Notes: generated by a model from the letters alone, not told the origin. 64,000 bases of DNA from W0P28-013 sp963593685 (GCA_963593685.1 CAVBBP010000001.1:31783-95782), one strand, 5' to 3'. Counted from the stretch's first letter, positions 16,918 through 26,471 are shown. Made by a program: numbers and translations.

Positions 16918-19914
16918 TTAAAAAAGATTCAGATTGAGTCCAAAGAGAAACGATGCCGTCTTTGGATAAAAATTATTGATATCGATGCCTGGATAATCAA
17001 TGCTAGATGTATTAACTTCAGGATCCAAACCAGAATAACTTGTTATGGTAAACAAGTTTTGCCCTGTAGCATAAACTCTCAATGAACGAGCGTACTTATT
17101 TTCTTTGAAATGGAATGTGTAGCCAATAGTAATGTTATCACATTTGAGATAACTGCCATTTTCGAGCCAGTAATCAGAGAAATGCTTGTAATCAGCAAAC
17201 ACGGCTTTTCCATTGATTGGAGCGCCACTACCAGAGGCAACATCTTTTACAAAAAAGTTGTAGTCTGTAGTTTTATCAGTGCCGTCTGGAGTGTACATAA
17301 AACGCGTAGCATTCAATATCTTATTACCAATCACACCACGAAGAAAAATCGTAACATCAAGATCTTTCCAACGAACCGTGTTATTCCAGCCATAGGTAAG
17401 TACAGGTTGTGCCGAACCAAGATATTGCTTATCTGCAGTAGTTGGTTTTGATGTTGTGCCACCATATTGGTCTTCATAAAGCCATTCGCCTTTAGAGTTG
17501 AAACCAACGAATTTGTAACCATAAAATTCACCTACTTTTCCACCTTCGCGCAAAATTTGCGTGTACGAATCGGAACCGTTAAATTTATTACCATAGAGTA
17601 ATCCTTCTTGTGTTTCGGTATAGTTAAATCCTTTGGCTTTGTCTGATAGTTTTGTAATTGTGTTTTCGTTCCACGCCAAAGTGAGCGATGAAGTCCACGA
17701 AACATTTTTAGTTTTTACAGGCACACCTGTTATTGCCAATTCTATGCCGTACGAAAGCATTTCACCAGCATTGGCTAATAGTGTATTGTACTGATATGGT
17801 GGTGTGGGAACTTCGTAGTACCAAAGCAAATCTTTTGTATTGCGAACATAGCCTTCGATACTACCAGTTAGGCGATTTTCTAAAAATCCATAATCTATAC
17901 CAAGGTTATATTCATATTTCTTCTCCCATTTCAAGTCTGGATTTACATTTTGCGTTACCTTATAGGTATTCACTTCTTGTCCGCCAATAGTTATAACATC
18001 TGATTTCGAAAGAAGTGCAACTGACATCAAATTTGCTCCAACATTATTACCTGTTACACCAAAGCCAGCACGCAATTTTAATTCGTTACACCAATTCGCG
18101 GCATCCATAAAATCTTCGCCTTTAATGCGCCAACCAGCACTCACGGCAGGGAAATATCCCCATTTGTTATTTTTACCAAAACGGCTTGAGCCTTCTGCGC
18201 GCAACGAAGCCGAAAGCAAGTATTTATCGTTGTAGTTGTAATTAACACGCGCAAAAGCAGCGGCCAAAGCATTTGCATTACGCCACGAGTTTACAGACAA
18301 ATTATCTTTCGACGCATCTCCTTCGCCAATAGAATAGTATTGTATCGATGGCATTACAAAGCCTTTATTTGCAGCATTCATGCCATCGTCCATGAAATGT
18401 TGGTACGAAAAACCACCGACAGCGACCAAATTATGCCCATTCCAACTTCCTGCATAATCAATAGTCGCCTCGTAGAGTTGATTGAGCGTAAAATCAGATT
18501 GACGATTTGCCCAATCGCTTGCGCTCGAAGAGTTTGGCGACAAAAGTGTGCCAGTATAACTATACGAGCGATTATCGCCCTCCTCAATTGCAGCAAATGC
18601 ATTCAGTTTGAGACCTGGCACAGGTTTGATATTAACCGTTGCTTTTATCGAACCACGAAAATAGTTACCATCTTGATAGGAGTCTTTATTATTCAAATAC
18701 TCCACAGGATTATATTGCCCACTATTCGAAATTTGATAGTAACCATTTGGCGATGTTTCGTCATATATTGGGTATGTCGGATTTAGCAATGCGGCTTGCA
18801 CATAATAAGCGCCATCAGCGTAATCATTACGATAGTGCAAATACGAAACATCATATTGCAATTGCAGCCACCCATCAAGTGCTTTTTGGTCGGCCGCTAA
18901 TTTCGCCAATATCTCACGCCGCCCATTTTTCTTTGCTATACCCTGTGCGTCTTTGTAATTGATAGCAGCACGATAATTAAACTTACGATGTGAACCCGAA
19001 ACGGCAAGATTATGATTGTGCGTAACAGCAGCCTTACGCGATAATGCTGCGGTCCAATCAGTTGTAGCACCATGGTCTATACCTGTCGTTTTCCCACCTG
19101 TATATGTTCCCAACTGACGGAACTCATCAGCAGAAGCCATACCGACGCGACTATTAATCCACGACACACTAACATAGCCAGAATAATCAAGTTGTGTTTC
19201 AGCCTTATCAGCAAAGCCTTCGCCACGCTTAGTTGTAATAAGAATTACACCATTTGTACCTCGTGTACCATAAATGGCGGCTGCCGAACCATCTTTCAAT
19301 ACATCCATCGAAGCAATTTCATCAGGAGCGATATTATCAATGTTACTCGTTGGAACTCCATCAACAATATACAGCGGGCTAGAACCTGTACCTTGTCCAA
19401 GTGTTGAAAAGCCACGAATCTGAATGTTGTAACCTGTTGAAGTCGGGTCGCTTGTAGTACGAGTAATGTTCAGACCAGCCACCTTGCCTTGCAATAACCC
19501 AACAGGATTCGTTTTCACTCCTGCATTAAAATCTTCTGCCTTCAACGAGGCAACTGATCCTGTAACCTCTTTTTTCTTTTGTGAGCCATAACCAATAGCA
19601 ACAACCTCGGTCAATGCGTAAGAATCTTCTTGTAAAACGATATCCATGCGAGGTGCTGGTTTTAACCTTTGTGCTTGATAGCCCATATAACTAACCTCCA
19701 GCGTGGCATCGGCCGCCACATTGAGGTTGAAATTGCCATCGATGTCGGTGATGGTGCCGTTGGTTGTGCCTACAACCAAAATGCTCGCGCCAATAACTGG
19801 CTCGCCGGCTGCGTCTTTCACAACGCCAGTAACGGCTACCTGCGCCATGGCTGCCGTGCAGAACAGCAGTGCCGCCGCAAGCGCAAGCGTCCGTGCGTAA
19901 ACTCTGATTTTCAT
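16918..19914 (-). CDS. SusC/RagA TonB-dependent outer-membrane transporter (left operon)
   Basis: The start is set at the ATG at 19914, which opens a signal peptide (MKIRVYARTL... to AAMAQ, 1-25) shared with the right copy. The frame upstream reads through the untranslated leader. A carboxypeptidase-D-like regulatory domain (26-105), a TonB plug (SVASLKAED, LLQGKVAGLNI, DGVPTSN) and a 22-strand-type barrel follow, 998 aa in all. Codons 1-72 are nucleotide-identical to the right susC, after which the proteins diverge strongly. No TAnnTTTG is seen upstream in the present orientation, so it is predicted to be silent or weakly expressed until the central segment inverts. Confidence 0.92.
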   Translation of the reverse strand: MKIRVYARTLALAAALLFCTAAMAQVAVTGVVKDAAGEPVIGASILVVGTTNGTITDIDGNFNLNVAADATLEVSYMGYQAQRLKPAPRMDIVLQEDSYALTEVVAIGYGSQKKKEVTGSVASLKAEDFNAGVKTNPVGLLQGKVAGLNITRTTSDPTSTGYNIQIRGFSTLGQGTGSSPLYIVDGVPTSNIDNIAPDEIASMDVLKDGSAAAIYGTRGTNGVILITTKRGEGFADKAETQLDYSGYVSVSWINSRVGMASADEFRQLGTYTGGKTTGIDHGATTDWTAALSRKAAVTHNHNLAVSGSHRKFNYRAAINYKDAQGIAKKNGRREILAKLAADQKALDGWLQLQYDVSYLHYRNDYADGAYYVQAALLNPTYPIYDETSPNGYYQISNSGQYNPVEYLNNKDSYQDGNYFRGSIKATVNIKPVPGLKLNAFAAIEEGDNRSYSYTGTLLSPNSSSASDWANRQSDFTLNQLYEATIDYAGSWNGHNLVAVGGFSYQHFMDDGMNAANKGFVMPSIQYYSIGEGDASKDNLSVNSWRNANALAAAFARVNYNYNDKYLLSASLRAEGSSRFGKNNKWGYFPAVSAGWRIKGEDFMDAANWCNELKLRAGFGVTGNNVGANLMSVALLSKSDVITIGGQEVNTYKVTQNVNPDLKWEKKYEYNLGIDYGFLENRLTGSIEGYVRNTKDLLWYYEVPTPPYQYNTLLANAGEMLSYGIELAITGVPVKTKNVSWTSSLTLAWNENTITKLSDKAKGFNYTETQEGLLYGNKFNGSDSYTQILREGGKVGEFYGYKFVGFNSKGEWLYEDQYGGTTSKPTTADKQYLGSAQPVLTYGWNNTVRWKDLDVTIFLRGVIGNKILNATRFMYTPDGTDKTTDYNFFVKDVASGSGAPINGKAVFADYKHFSDYWLENGSYLKCDNITIGYTFHFKENKYARSLRVYATGQNLFTITSYSGLDPEVNTSSIDYPGIDINNFYPKTASFLFGLNLNLF

Positions 19915-20030
19915 CCGTTTAGACTTTAAGGTTAATAGTTCTGTTCCAAAGTTCGCTCGCTGCCCTGCTGGCGGCGGTTTCGAGCAACTCGCCCCGCCCA
20001 AAAGTGTAGCAATTAAACCGTGGTTTATTT
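19699..20030. repeat. Inner inverted repeat, left arm (332 bp)
   Basis: It matches 21634-21965 in inverted orientation over exactly 332 bp. Codons 1-72 of susC (19699-19914) appear identical, and the 5' leader differs at only about four positions near 19954 and 19991-20000. Identity ends abruptly after codon 72 on the outer side and after TGGTTTATTT on the inner side. Together the arms bound the segment 20031-21633, which carries the recombinase gene. Confidence 0.93.
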
Positions 20031-20035
20031 GCTAC
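20006..20035. other. Putative recombinase crossover site (30-bp dyad)
   Basis: The half-sites GTAGCAATTAAACCG and the complement of TGGTTTATTTGCTAC agree at 13 of 15 positions around an asymmetric central GT (20020-20021). This is the form expected for a serine recombinase site with a two-base overhang. The partner in the right arm (about 21629-21658) has the same core in inverted orientation but a degenerate inner end (GTGAAAAATAAACC). Confidence 0.65.
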
Positions 20036-20036
20036 A

Positions 20037-20293
20037 GTTAGAAGTGAGAAGTGAACTTGAATGAGAAGTGAGGAGTGAGGAGTGATGCGGCAGAGCCGCA
20101 ATGACAAATTTCAGAATTTCAGAATTTCAAATTTCAAATTTCAAATTTCAAATTAATAGGCTTATCAAATAACCAAATAAACAGTTCAACGATTCAACAG
20201 AAAAATCAACCAATCAACCAATCAACTAATCAACTAAAAAAACTTTCACACTTTCATACTTTCCCACTTTACACACTTTTCACTATTTCACAC
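20037..20293. repeat. Repeat-filled left side of the invertible segment
   Basis: Contains AGTGAGGAGTGAGG runs, a REP-like TGCGGCAGAGCCGCA (20087-20101), CAAATTT tandem repeats, CAACCAATCAACC and CTTTCACACTTT modules. Read toward the left susC, I find no TAnnTTTG box here. Confidence 0.65.
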
Positions 20294-20301
20294 TAATTTT
20301 G
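20294..20301 (+). promoter_or_regulatory. Candidate -7 element of the recombinase gene (TAATTTTG)
   Basis: It matches TAnnTTTG, 68 bp before the ATG of the recombinase. No clear -33 TTTG is found at 19-21 bp, so the promoter may be weak. Confidence 0.45.
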
Positions 20302-20368
20302 CCGCAATTTTTTTTACGGAGAATTTATAGAACTCCACTTAACACCCACAAAAAAAACAAAAAACGCT

Positions 20369-20989
20369 ATGACCTACGGATACATCAGAGTTTCCACCGA
20401 CCGCCAAACCGTCGAAAACCAACGCTTCGAAATCGCCAGTTTCTGCCAACAACACAACCTCCCCATCGACGACTGGATAGAAGAAACCATCAGCGGCGCA
20501 AAAGCCTACAACAAACGCATTCTCGGGCGACTGCTCCGACGCGTACACCGCGACGACATCATCATCTGCACCGAACTCTCGCGACTCGGCCGCAATCTCT
20601 TCATGATTATGGACATTCTGAATATCTGCATGCACAAAGAGTGCCGCGTTTGGACTATCAAAGACCACTACCGACTGGGCGACGACATTCAAAGCAAAGT
20701 GCTGGCTTTCGCCTTTGGGCTCTCGGCCGAAATCGAGCGCAACCTCATTAGTCTGCGCACCAAAGAGGCTCTCGCACGCAAAAAATCCGAAGGCGTTACC
20801 CTCGGCCGACCTGTCGGAGCGCACACCGCCCCCAACCACCGCAAACTCTACCCCTACCGCCGACAACTCTTCGCACTCTACGCCAAAGGCCACTCCATCG
20901 CCGAACTCGCACGCCGCTACCATGTCGCCCGCTCCACCATCTACCACTACCTCCACGAACAACACCCCAACAACCCCACTACACCATAA
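20369..20989 (+). CDS. Serine site-specific recombinase (resolvase/invertase family)
   Basis: A small serine recombinase of 206 aa. YIRVSTDRQTVENQRFEIA at the N-terminus carries the catalytic Ser9 and Arg7. ICTELSRLGRN (67-76) carries the conserved active-site arginines Arg72 and Arg75. The E-helix region (AEIERNLISLRTKEAL, about 120-135) leads to a C-terminal helix-turn-helix (about 172-195; HSIAELARRYHVARSTIYHYL). The length and motifs fit the invertase/Mpi group of Bacteroides rather than large serine integrases. It lies inside the segment bounded by the 332-bp inverted repeats, the classical arrangement for an invertase that flips its own DNA. Its own promoter flips with it, so expression should not depend on orientation. 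Confidence 0.93.
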   Translation: MTYGYIRVSTDRQTVENQRFEIASFCQQHNLPIDDWIEETISGAKAYNKRILGRLLRRVHRDDIIICTELSRLGRNLFMIMDILNICMHKECRVWTIKDHYRLGDDIQSKVLAFAFGLSAEIERNLISLRTKEALARKKSEGVTLGRPVGAHTAPNHRKLYPYRRQLFALYAKGHSIAELARRYHVARSTIYHYLHEQHPNNPTTP

Positions 20990-21592
20990 TTATATAGCAC
21001 CGCGTGCATCCGAAAAGGTTAGAGATTATAGGTTAGAGGTTATAGATAATAGAATAAAGAGTAAGGACAAAAGAATAAAGACTTTAATTACCTAATTATC
21101 TAATTTCCAATTACTTAATTATTTTTTTTCATTATTTGAAGATTTGAAAATTTGAAGATTGTGGCTTTCTTGAATGAGAACGATTCATAATTCAAAATTC
21201 TTAATTAACCTCAAACCCCTACCCCCACTAGCGTGGGTACTCCCCCTATCTGCTAGCGCAGCAGGGGGAGAGAATCCGAAAATGTTGGACGCGATTCTGT
21301 CCCCCTGCTTGAAGCGAAGCGAAAAGATAGGGGGACGAGCGAAGCGGAGGGGGTTAGAAAATAAATCAATAATTCAATGATTTTTCTCGGGGGAAACGAG
21401 AAAGGGGGGCTATTGCCAAGAATAAAAAATAAAAAATGAACAATGAAAAATAATTGCGTTTTCCAGCTACCGAAAACCAGAAATTAGAGACAGTGCGAAG
21501 CACGAGAAACATAGAAACTTATCAACCGATCAACCAATCAACCAAGCCCCTCCCCCCCCCAAAAAAAAATTTTTCATTTTTTTTGCAAAAAA
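20990..21592. repeat. Repeat-filled right side of the invertible segment
   Basis: No gene is supported. It holds GAGGTTATAGATAATAG, TTAATTACCTAATTATC, GAAGATTTGAAAATTTG, a GC-rich module (CGTGGGTACTCCCCC to GGGGGAGAG, 21229-21270, with a complementary partner 21299-21352), an inverted CCCTTTC-type module and CAACCGATCAACC runs, then poly-C and poly-A tracts (21551-21569). The open frame at 21174-21380 is made of these modules. Confidence 0.65.
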
Positions 21593-21624
21593 GTTGCGCA
21601 CACCAAAAAAAAATCATACATTTG
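21593..21624 (+). promoter_or_regulatory. Outward promoter at the right edge of the invertible segment
   Basis: GTTG (21593-21596), a 20-bp spacer and TACATTTG (21617-21624) match the Bacteroidota promoter form. It lies inside the invertible segment, 9 bp from the right arm, and points into the right susC. Transcription would begin near 21631, giving a leader of about 120 nt that runs through the arm. After inversion the same promoter would face the left susC. Confidence 0.72.
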
Positions 21625-21633
21625 GGGCGTGAA

Positions 21634-21965
21634 AAATAAACCACGGTTTAATTGCTACACTTTTTGGCGGAGCGAGTTGCTCGAAACCGCCGCCAGCAGG
21701 GCAGCGAGCGAACTTGGGAACAGAACTATTAACCTTAAAGTCTAAACGGATGAAAATCAGAGTTTACGCACGGACGCTTGCGCTTGCGGCGGCACTGCTG
21801 TTCTGCACGGCAGCCATGGCGCAGGTAGCCGTTACTGGCGTTGTGAAAGACGCAGCCGGCGAGCCAGTTATTGGCGCGAGCATTTTGGTTGTAGGCACAA
21901 CCAACGGCACCATCACCGACATCGATGGCAATTTCAACCTCAATGTGGCGGCCGATGCCACGCTG
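21634..21965. repeat. Inner inverted repeat, right arm (332 bp)
   Basis: Partner of 19699-20030. It starts inside the 30-bp dyad (AAATAAACCACGG...), contains the leader with a foldable GGCGG...CCGCC stem, and ends after codon 72 of the right susC. The identity of a non-coding leader plus a coding stretch, between genes whose remaining parts have diverged, points to continuing exchange between the arms. Confidence 0.93.
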
Positions 21966-24818
21966 AAAGTGTCGTATGTGGGCTACAAAGAAGAGGTTGT
22001 CCCTGTAAATGGGCAAACCAGCCTACAAGTAACGCTGCACGAAGATGCCGAAGTACTCGACGATGTGGTTGTGGTCGGTTATGGCGTTGTGAAAAAGAAT
22101 GACGCCACTGGCTCGGTTACCGCCATCAAGCCCGACGACATGAACAAAGGCTTGGTAACCAATGCGCAGGACATGCTGCAAGGCAAAATTGCAGGTGTGA
22201 ACATCACCACCAGCGGCGGTGCGCCGGGCGCAGGTGCCACCATTCGTATCCGTGGCGGCTCTTCGCTTTCAGCATCGAACGACCCGCTGATCGTTATCGA
22301 CGGACTGGCGATGGATAACGATGGCATTCAGGGCGTGTCAAATCCTTTGGCACTCGTAAACCCGAACGATATCGAGTCGTTTACCGTGTTGAAAGATGCG
22401 TCGGCTACGGCTATTTATGGTTCGCGCGCATCGAACGGTGTTATCATTATCACCACAAAGAAGGGCGCGAAAAACCAAAAATTGAAAGTGGCATACAACG
22501 GTAGCGTCAGCGCGAGCGTACTCACCAACCGTGTCAGTGTGATGAGTGCCAGCGAACTGCAAAACTATGCTGCCGAGGTTGGTGTAAGTGAAAAAAATAG
22601 GAGTAAATTCGGCAACTACAGCACCGATTGGCAGGACGAAATATACCGTGTTGGTATCAGTACCGACCACAACATCAACTTGACGGGCGGCACAAAACAC
22701 ATGCCTTACCGCGTGTCGTTGGGCTATACCGACCAAAATGGTACTATCAAAACCAGCCAAATGCAGCGTGGCACAGTGGCTGTAAATTTGAACCCATCGT
22801 TTTTGGACGACCACTTGTCGTTCAATCTGAATGCCAAAGGTATGTATATCTACAACCGCTATGCCGATGGTGGCGTGGTTGGTGCGGCACTCGATCTCGA
22901 CCCAACACAATCGGTTTACGATGAGTCGCTTGTGGGCTTTGCTGGTTATTACCAACGCACCTCGCCTGGCAATTACAACGACCCAGAAACAGATGCCAAC
23001 GGCAATCCGCTTTGGGAGAAAACAAACAACAGCCAGTCGTCGGCAAACCCAGTATCGACACTCAAACTGAAAAACGACCGCGCACATTCGGGTTCGTTTG
23101 TAGGTAACTTAGAGGCCGACTACAAAATTCACGGTTTCGAGGATTTGCGCTTGCACGCTAATTTCGGCGCCGACTATTCGTATGGCAAACAGACCACGAG
23201 CATTAGCCCCTATTCGTTTTCAAACCACTACTACGGTTGGGAGGGCTACACGCAAAAGACGAAATACAATCTGCTGTTCAACGCCTACGCACAATACTAC
23301 AAAGATTTCAACGAAAATCACCATTTCGATGTTATGGCGGGCTACGAATGGCAACATTTCTACAACGAAGGCGATTATGATGGCTGGGGTCTATACCGTG
23401 CCACCTCGCTAAAAACCGATACTGACGGCAACTCATTGGCTGGCACGCAATACAACCGCTCAACCAACTCGTGGAAATCGGAAAGTTACTTGGTGTCGTT
23501 CTTCGGTCGTTTGAACTACATTGCACTGAACCGTTACATGATTACAGCAACGGTGCGTGGCGACGGTTCTTCGCGTTTTGCGCCTAAAAATCGTTGGGGC
23601 ATATTCCCATCGGTGGCTCTTGGTTGGAAAATCAAAGAAGAGGCGTTCTTGAAAGATGTCTATTGGTTGAGCGACCTGAAACTGCGCTTGGGCTATGGTA
23701 TCACGGGTCAGCAAAACATCAACCAAGGCGACTATCCCTATCTGCCTACCTACACTGTAAGTCGTGAACATGTGGCTTACACCGAATACGACGAAGCAAC
23801 TGGCGAGTACAAATACTACCAGACATGGCGTCCGAATGCCTACAATCCCGACCTGACTTGGGAGAAAACTACGACCTACAACGCTGGTTTGGACTTTGGT
23901 TTCCTGCGTGGGCGCATCACAGGTAGCATCGACTACTACTACCGCAACACCACCGACCTGATAAACGAAGTGGATATTCCCGCCGGCGTGAATTTCAAAA
24001 CGCGCGTTATCAAAAATGTAGGTTCGCTGCGCAATACAGGTCTTGAGTTTATGCTGAATGCCGTGGCCATCGATACCAAAAAACTGAAATGGGATCTTGG
24101 CTTCAATCTCACTTGGAACGACAACAAGATAACCAAACTGACCGAAAGCGACGAAAGTGGTTACTATATTGCCGATGGTGCTGTGAGCAACGGAAAATAT
24201 GTTCAGGCACATGCGGTAGGACACGCTGCAAGTTCGTTCTATGTGTATAAAACCGAAATTAACGACGCTGGCAAACGCGTGATTGTCGATACAAACAACG
24301 ATGGCAAAATCGACACCAGCGACAAAATTTTCTACCACAGTCCCAATGCCGATGTAACCATGGGCTTTACCTCGAAATGGCAATTCTACAATTTCGACCT
24401 TGGCATTACGCTGCGTGCAAGCATAGGCAACTATGTGTATAACAAAGTGCTGGCCGACAATATGCAAAATGTAGAAAAAGGTTCGCTCTACGACTCGAAA
24501 TGCGGCGGTTTCCACAACATCATGTGGGAAGCCTACAACGCACGCTGGGTCGATGGCGTGAAGCGTAGCGACTATTCAGAACCCGATTTGCTCGACTATT
24601 GGGTCGAAAACGCCTCGTTCCTGCGCTGCGACAACATCACTTTGGGTTACACATTCACCCAAAATCCCAAAGTCAATGCGCGCCTCTACTGCACGGTGTC
24701 GAACCCATTTGTTATCTCGAAATATCGCGGCCTCGACCCCGAAGTGTTTGGCGGTATCGACAACAACATCTACCCACGCTCGATGACTATTCTGCTGGGT
24801 ACAAGCATATCTTTCTAA
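21750..24818 (+). CDS. SusC/RagA TonB-dependent outer-membrane transporter (right operon)
   Basis: The start at 21750 gives the signal peptide shared with the left copy. A carboxypeptidase-D-like domain (26-105) ends in the DVVVVGYG hallmark of the family. The plug follows (GSVTAIKPDDMNKGLVTN, DMLQGKIAGVNITTSGG, IRIRGGSSL), then a large barrel ending in LGTSISF; 1022 aa. It imports a glycan or peptide across the outer membrane, powered by TonB. Downstream come SusD (27 bp) and a SusE-like gene. In the present orientation it sits directly after the TACATTTG promoter, so it is predicted to be the expressed copy. Its GC content is higher than that of the left susC. Confidence 0.93.
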   Translation: MKIRVYARTLALAAALLFCTAAMAQVAVTGVVKDAAGEPVIGASILVVGTTNGTITDIDGNFNLNVAADATLKVSYVGYKEEVVPVNGQTSLQVTLHEDAEVLDDVVVVGYGVVKKNDATGSVTAIKPDDMNKGLVTNAQDMLQGKIAGVNITTSGGAPGAGATIRIRGGSSLSASNDPLIVIDGLAMDNDGIQGVSNPLALVNPNDIESFTVLKDASATAIYGSRASNGVIIITTKKGAKNQKLKVAYNGSVSASVLTNRVSVMSASELQNYAAEVGVSEKNRSKFGNYSTDWQDEIYRVGISTDHNINLTGGTKHMPYRVSLGYTDQNGTIKTSQMQRGTVAVNLNPSFLDDHLSFNLNAKGMYIYNRYADGGVVGAALDLDPTQSVYDESLVGFAGYYQRTSPGNYNDPETDANGNPLWEKTNNSQSSANPVSTLKLKNDRAHSGSFVGNLEADYKIHGFEDLRLHANFGADYSYGKQTTSISPYSFSNHYYGWEGYTQKTKYNLLFNAYAQYYKDFNENHHFDVMAGYEWQHFYNEGDYDGWGLYRATSLKTDTDGNSLAGTQYNRSTNSWKSESYLVSFFGRLNYIALNRYMITATVRGDGSSRFAPKNRWGIFPSVALGWKIKEEAFLKDVYWLSDLKLRLGYGITGQQNINQGDYPYLPTYTVSREHVAYTEYDEATGEYKYYQTWRPNAYNPDLTWEKTTTYNAGLDFGFLRGRITGSIDYYYRNTTDLINEVDIPAGVNFKTRVIKNVGSLRNTGLEFMLNAVAIDTKKLKWDLGFNLTWNDNKITKLTESDESGYYIADGAVSNGKYVQAHAVGHAASSFYVYKTEINDAGKRVIVDTNNDGKIDTSDKIFYHSPNADVTMGFTSKWQFYNFDLGITLRASIGNYVYNKVLADNMQNVEKGSLYDSKCGGFHNIMWEAYNARWVDGVKRSDYSEPDLLDYWVENASFLRCDNITLGYTFTQNPKVNARLYCTVSNPFVISKYRGLDPEVFGGIDNNIYPRSMTILLGTSISF

Positions 24819-24845
24819 TGTCGAACAATAATACACACTGAAATC

Positions 24846-26471
24846 ATGAAAACATATTCAAAAATTTTAATGGCGACTGCCTTTGTATGCTTAGGTCTTA
24901 CCTCGTGTGTAAACGATTTGAACACCGAGCCTATCGACCCAAACATCAAACAGACATTCGACAAAGACATGGTGTTCCACAAGGTCTATACTGGATTTTC
25001 CACTTCAGGACAAGTTGGTCCCAGTGGTGATTGCGACATCATTGCCAACGACGAAGGCTATTCTGTGTTCTGGCGTGTAAATTTTTGGTGCAACGAATTT
25101 CCTACCGATGCTGGTTGGTGGATTTGGGGCTCAAGCGACGCTGGCTGCAACAATTTGCTCGAACTCAGCGACATCACATCTGAAAATCAATTCCTTAGCC
25201 TTCTCTACAATCGCTTGATGTTCAATGTGGCACTCACCAACCACTTCCTCGACGAAACCGAAGGAATGAGCGATGCCACCACCAAACAGCAGCGTGCCGA
25301 AGTTCGCTTTGTACGCGCACTGAACTACTACTATTTGATGGATTTCTTTGCCAATCCACCGTTCAAAACCACAGTAAAAAGCATCGACAATCCCACGCAA
25401 ATCAAGCGTGCCGATCTCTATGCATGGATTATCAAAGAGTTGGAAGAGTGCCAACCCGACATGGCCGAGAACATTTATTTCTACCGTGCTGGGCAATCGG
25501 CTGCCGACATGTTGCTGATGCGCCTCTACCTGAATGCCGAAGTCTATACAGGCACTGCCGACTGGGCAAATGCAGAAAAATATGCCAAGAAAATAATGGA
25601 CAAATACCCATTGGCAGAGAACTATGCACAACTGTTTATGGGCGACAACGACCGCAATGCTTCGACAAAAGAGGTGGTGTTTATGCTTCCGCAAGACGGT
25701 ATCGAAACACAATCGTACGGCGGCTCGTCGTGCATGGTAATGATGACGCGTAGCGAAAAGTTGATTAACACTATTCCTTCAGGCTCTACAGACAAATGGG
25801 AGTGCTGGCGCGCTACGCCCGAATTGGTTCTGGCGTTCGTAAACAAAGATTCTATCGGCAAAGCCAACTTTATCGGTGCAACAGAGGAGATAACCAAGGC
25901 TGCTGGCGACGACCGCGCTCTATTCTGCAACAAAGCAGGCGATTACGAAGCGGAATTTGAGGGCACTGCCGAATATGGCACTGGCAATTTCGAAAAATGC
26001 TGGTCGATACTCAAGTGGACAGGCATCTATTCCGATGGCGTTAGTTGGGGACACAACGATAAATTTGTTGACACCGACATTCCTTTTATGCGTTCCGCCG
26101 AAGCCTACATGACCTATGCCGAAGCACTCTACCGCCAAGGCAAAGTGGCTGACGCTCTAACTGTAATCAACAACAACATTCGCGCTCGCGCCCATGCCGA
26201 AGCACTGACCGAACTCAACGACCAAACGCTGCTGGCCGAATGGCTGCGCGAATTCTATTGCGAAGGCCGTCGCCGTATCGATTTGGTGCGCTTCGGGCAA
26301 TTTGCAGGACCACAAGCCACCATGCATTGGGAAGGACGCGGCAAACAAAAGTCCAGCGTATCGGGCGGAAAATATGTCGAAGTGCCGGAGCACTACAACA
26401 TCTATCCCATACCCCATAGCGACATCGTGGCCAACAAAAACCTAAAACAAAACGACGGCTACGACGATTAA
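24846..26471 (+). CDS. SusD/RagB-family nutrient-binding lipoprotein
   Basis: The lipoprotein signal ends in LTSC (Cys21). SusD hallmarks are VRFVRALNYYYLMDFFANPPF in the helical N-terminal half, a TPR-like SAADMLLMRLYLNAEVY, and the C-terminal RSAEAYMTYAEALYRQG, REFYCEGRRRIDLVRFG and the terminal YPIPHSDIVANKNLKQN. The length of 541 aa is normal. It pairs with the susC immediately upstream; it is clearly not a recent duplicate of the left SusD, since the sequences differ throughout. Ligand unknown. Confidence 0.94.
   Translation: MKTYSKILMATAFVCLGLTSCVNDLNTEPIDPNIKQTFDKDMVFHKVYTGFSTSGQVGPSGDCDIIANDEGYSVFWRVNFWCNEFPTDAGWWIWGSSDAGCNNLLELSDITSENQFLSLLYNRLMFNVALTNHFLDETEGMSDATTKQQRAEVRFVRALNYYYLMDFFANPPFKTTVKSIDNPTQIKRADLYAWIIKELEECQPDMAENIYFYRAGQSAADMLLMRLYLNAEVYTGTADWANAEKYAKKIMDKYPLAENYAQLFMGDNDRNASTKEVVFMLPQDGIETQSYGGSSCMVMMTRSEKLINTIPSGSTDKWECWRATPELVLAFVNKDSIGKANFIGATEEITKAAGDDRALFCNKAGDYEAEFEGTAEYGTGNFEKCWSILKWTGIYSDGVSWGHNDKFVDTDIPFMRSAEAYMTYAEALYRQGKVADALTVINNNIRARAHAEALTELNDQTLLAEWLREFYCEGRRRIDLVRFGQFAGPQATMHWEGRGKQKSSVSGGKYVEVPEHYNIYPIPHSDIVANKNLKQNDGYDD

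Noticed and set aside
19915..20001. N-terminal extension of the left SusC product
   Set aside because: The frame continues upstream of the ATG at 19914, but it would precede a clean signal peptide and lies in the shared untranslated leader; the right copy shows the same.
20299..20751. Alternative plus-strand frame overlapping the recombinase
   Set aside because: It overlaps the well-supported serine recombinase in another frame and has a low-complexity Arg/Thr-rich product.
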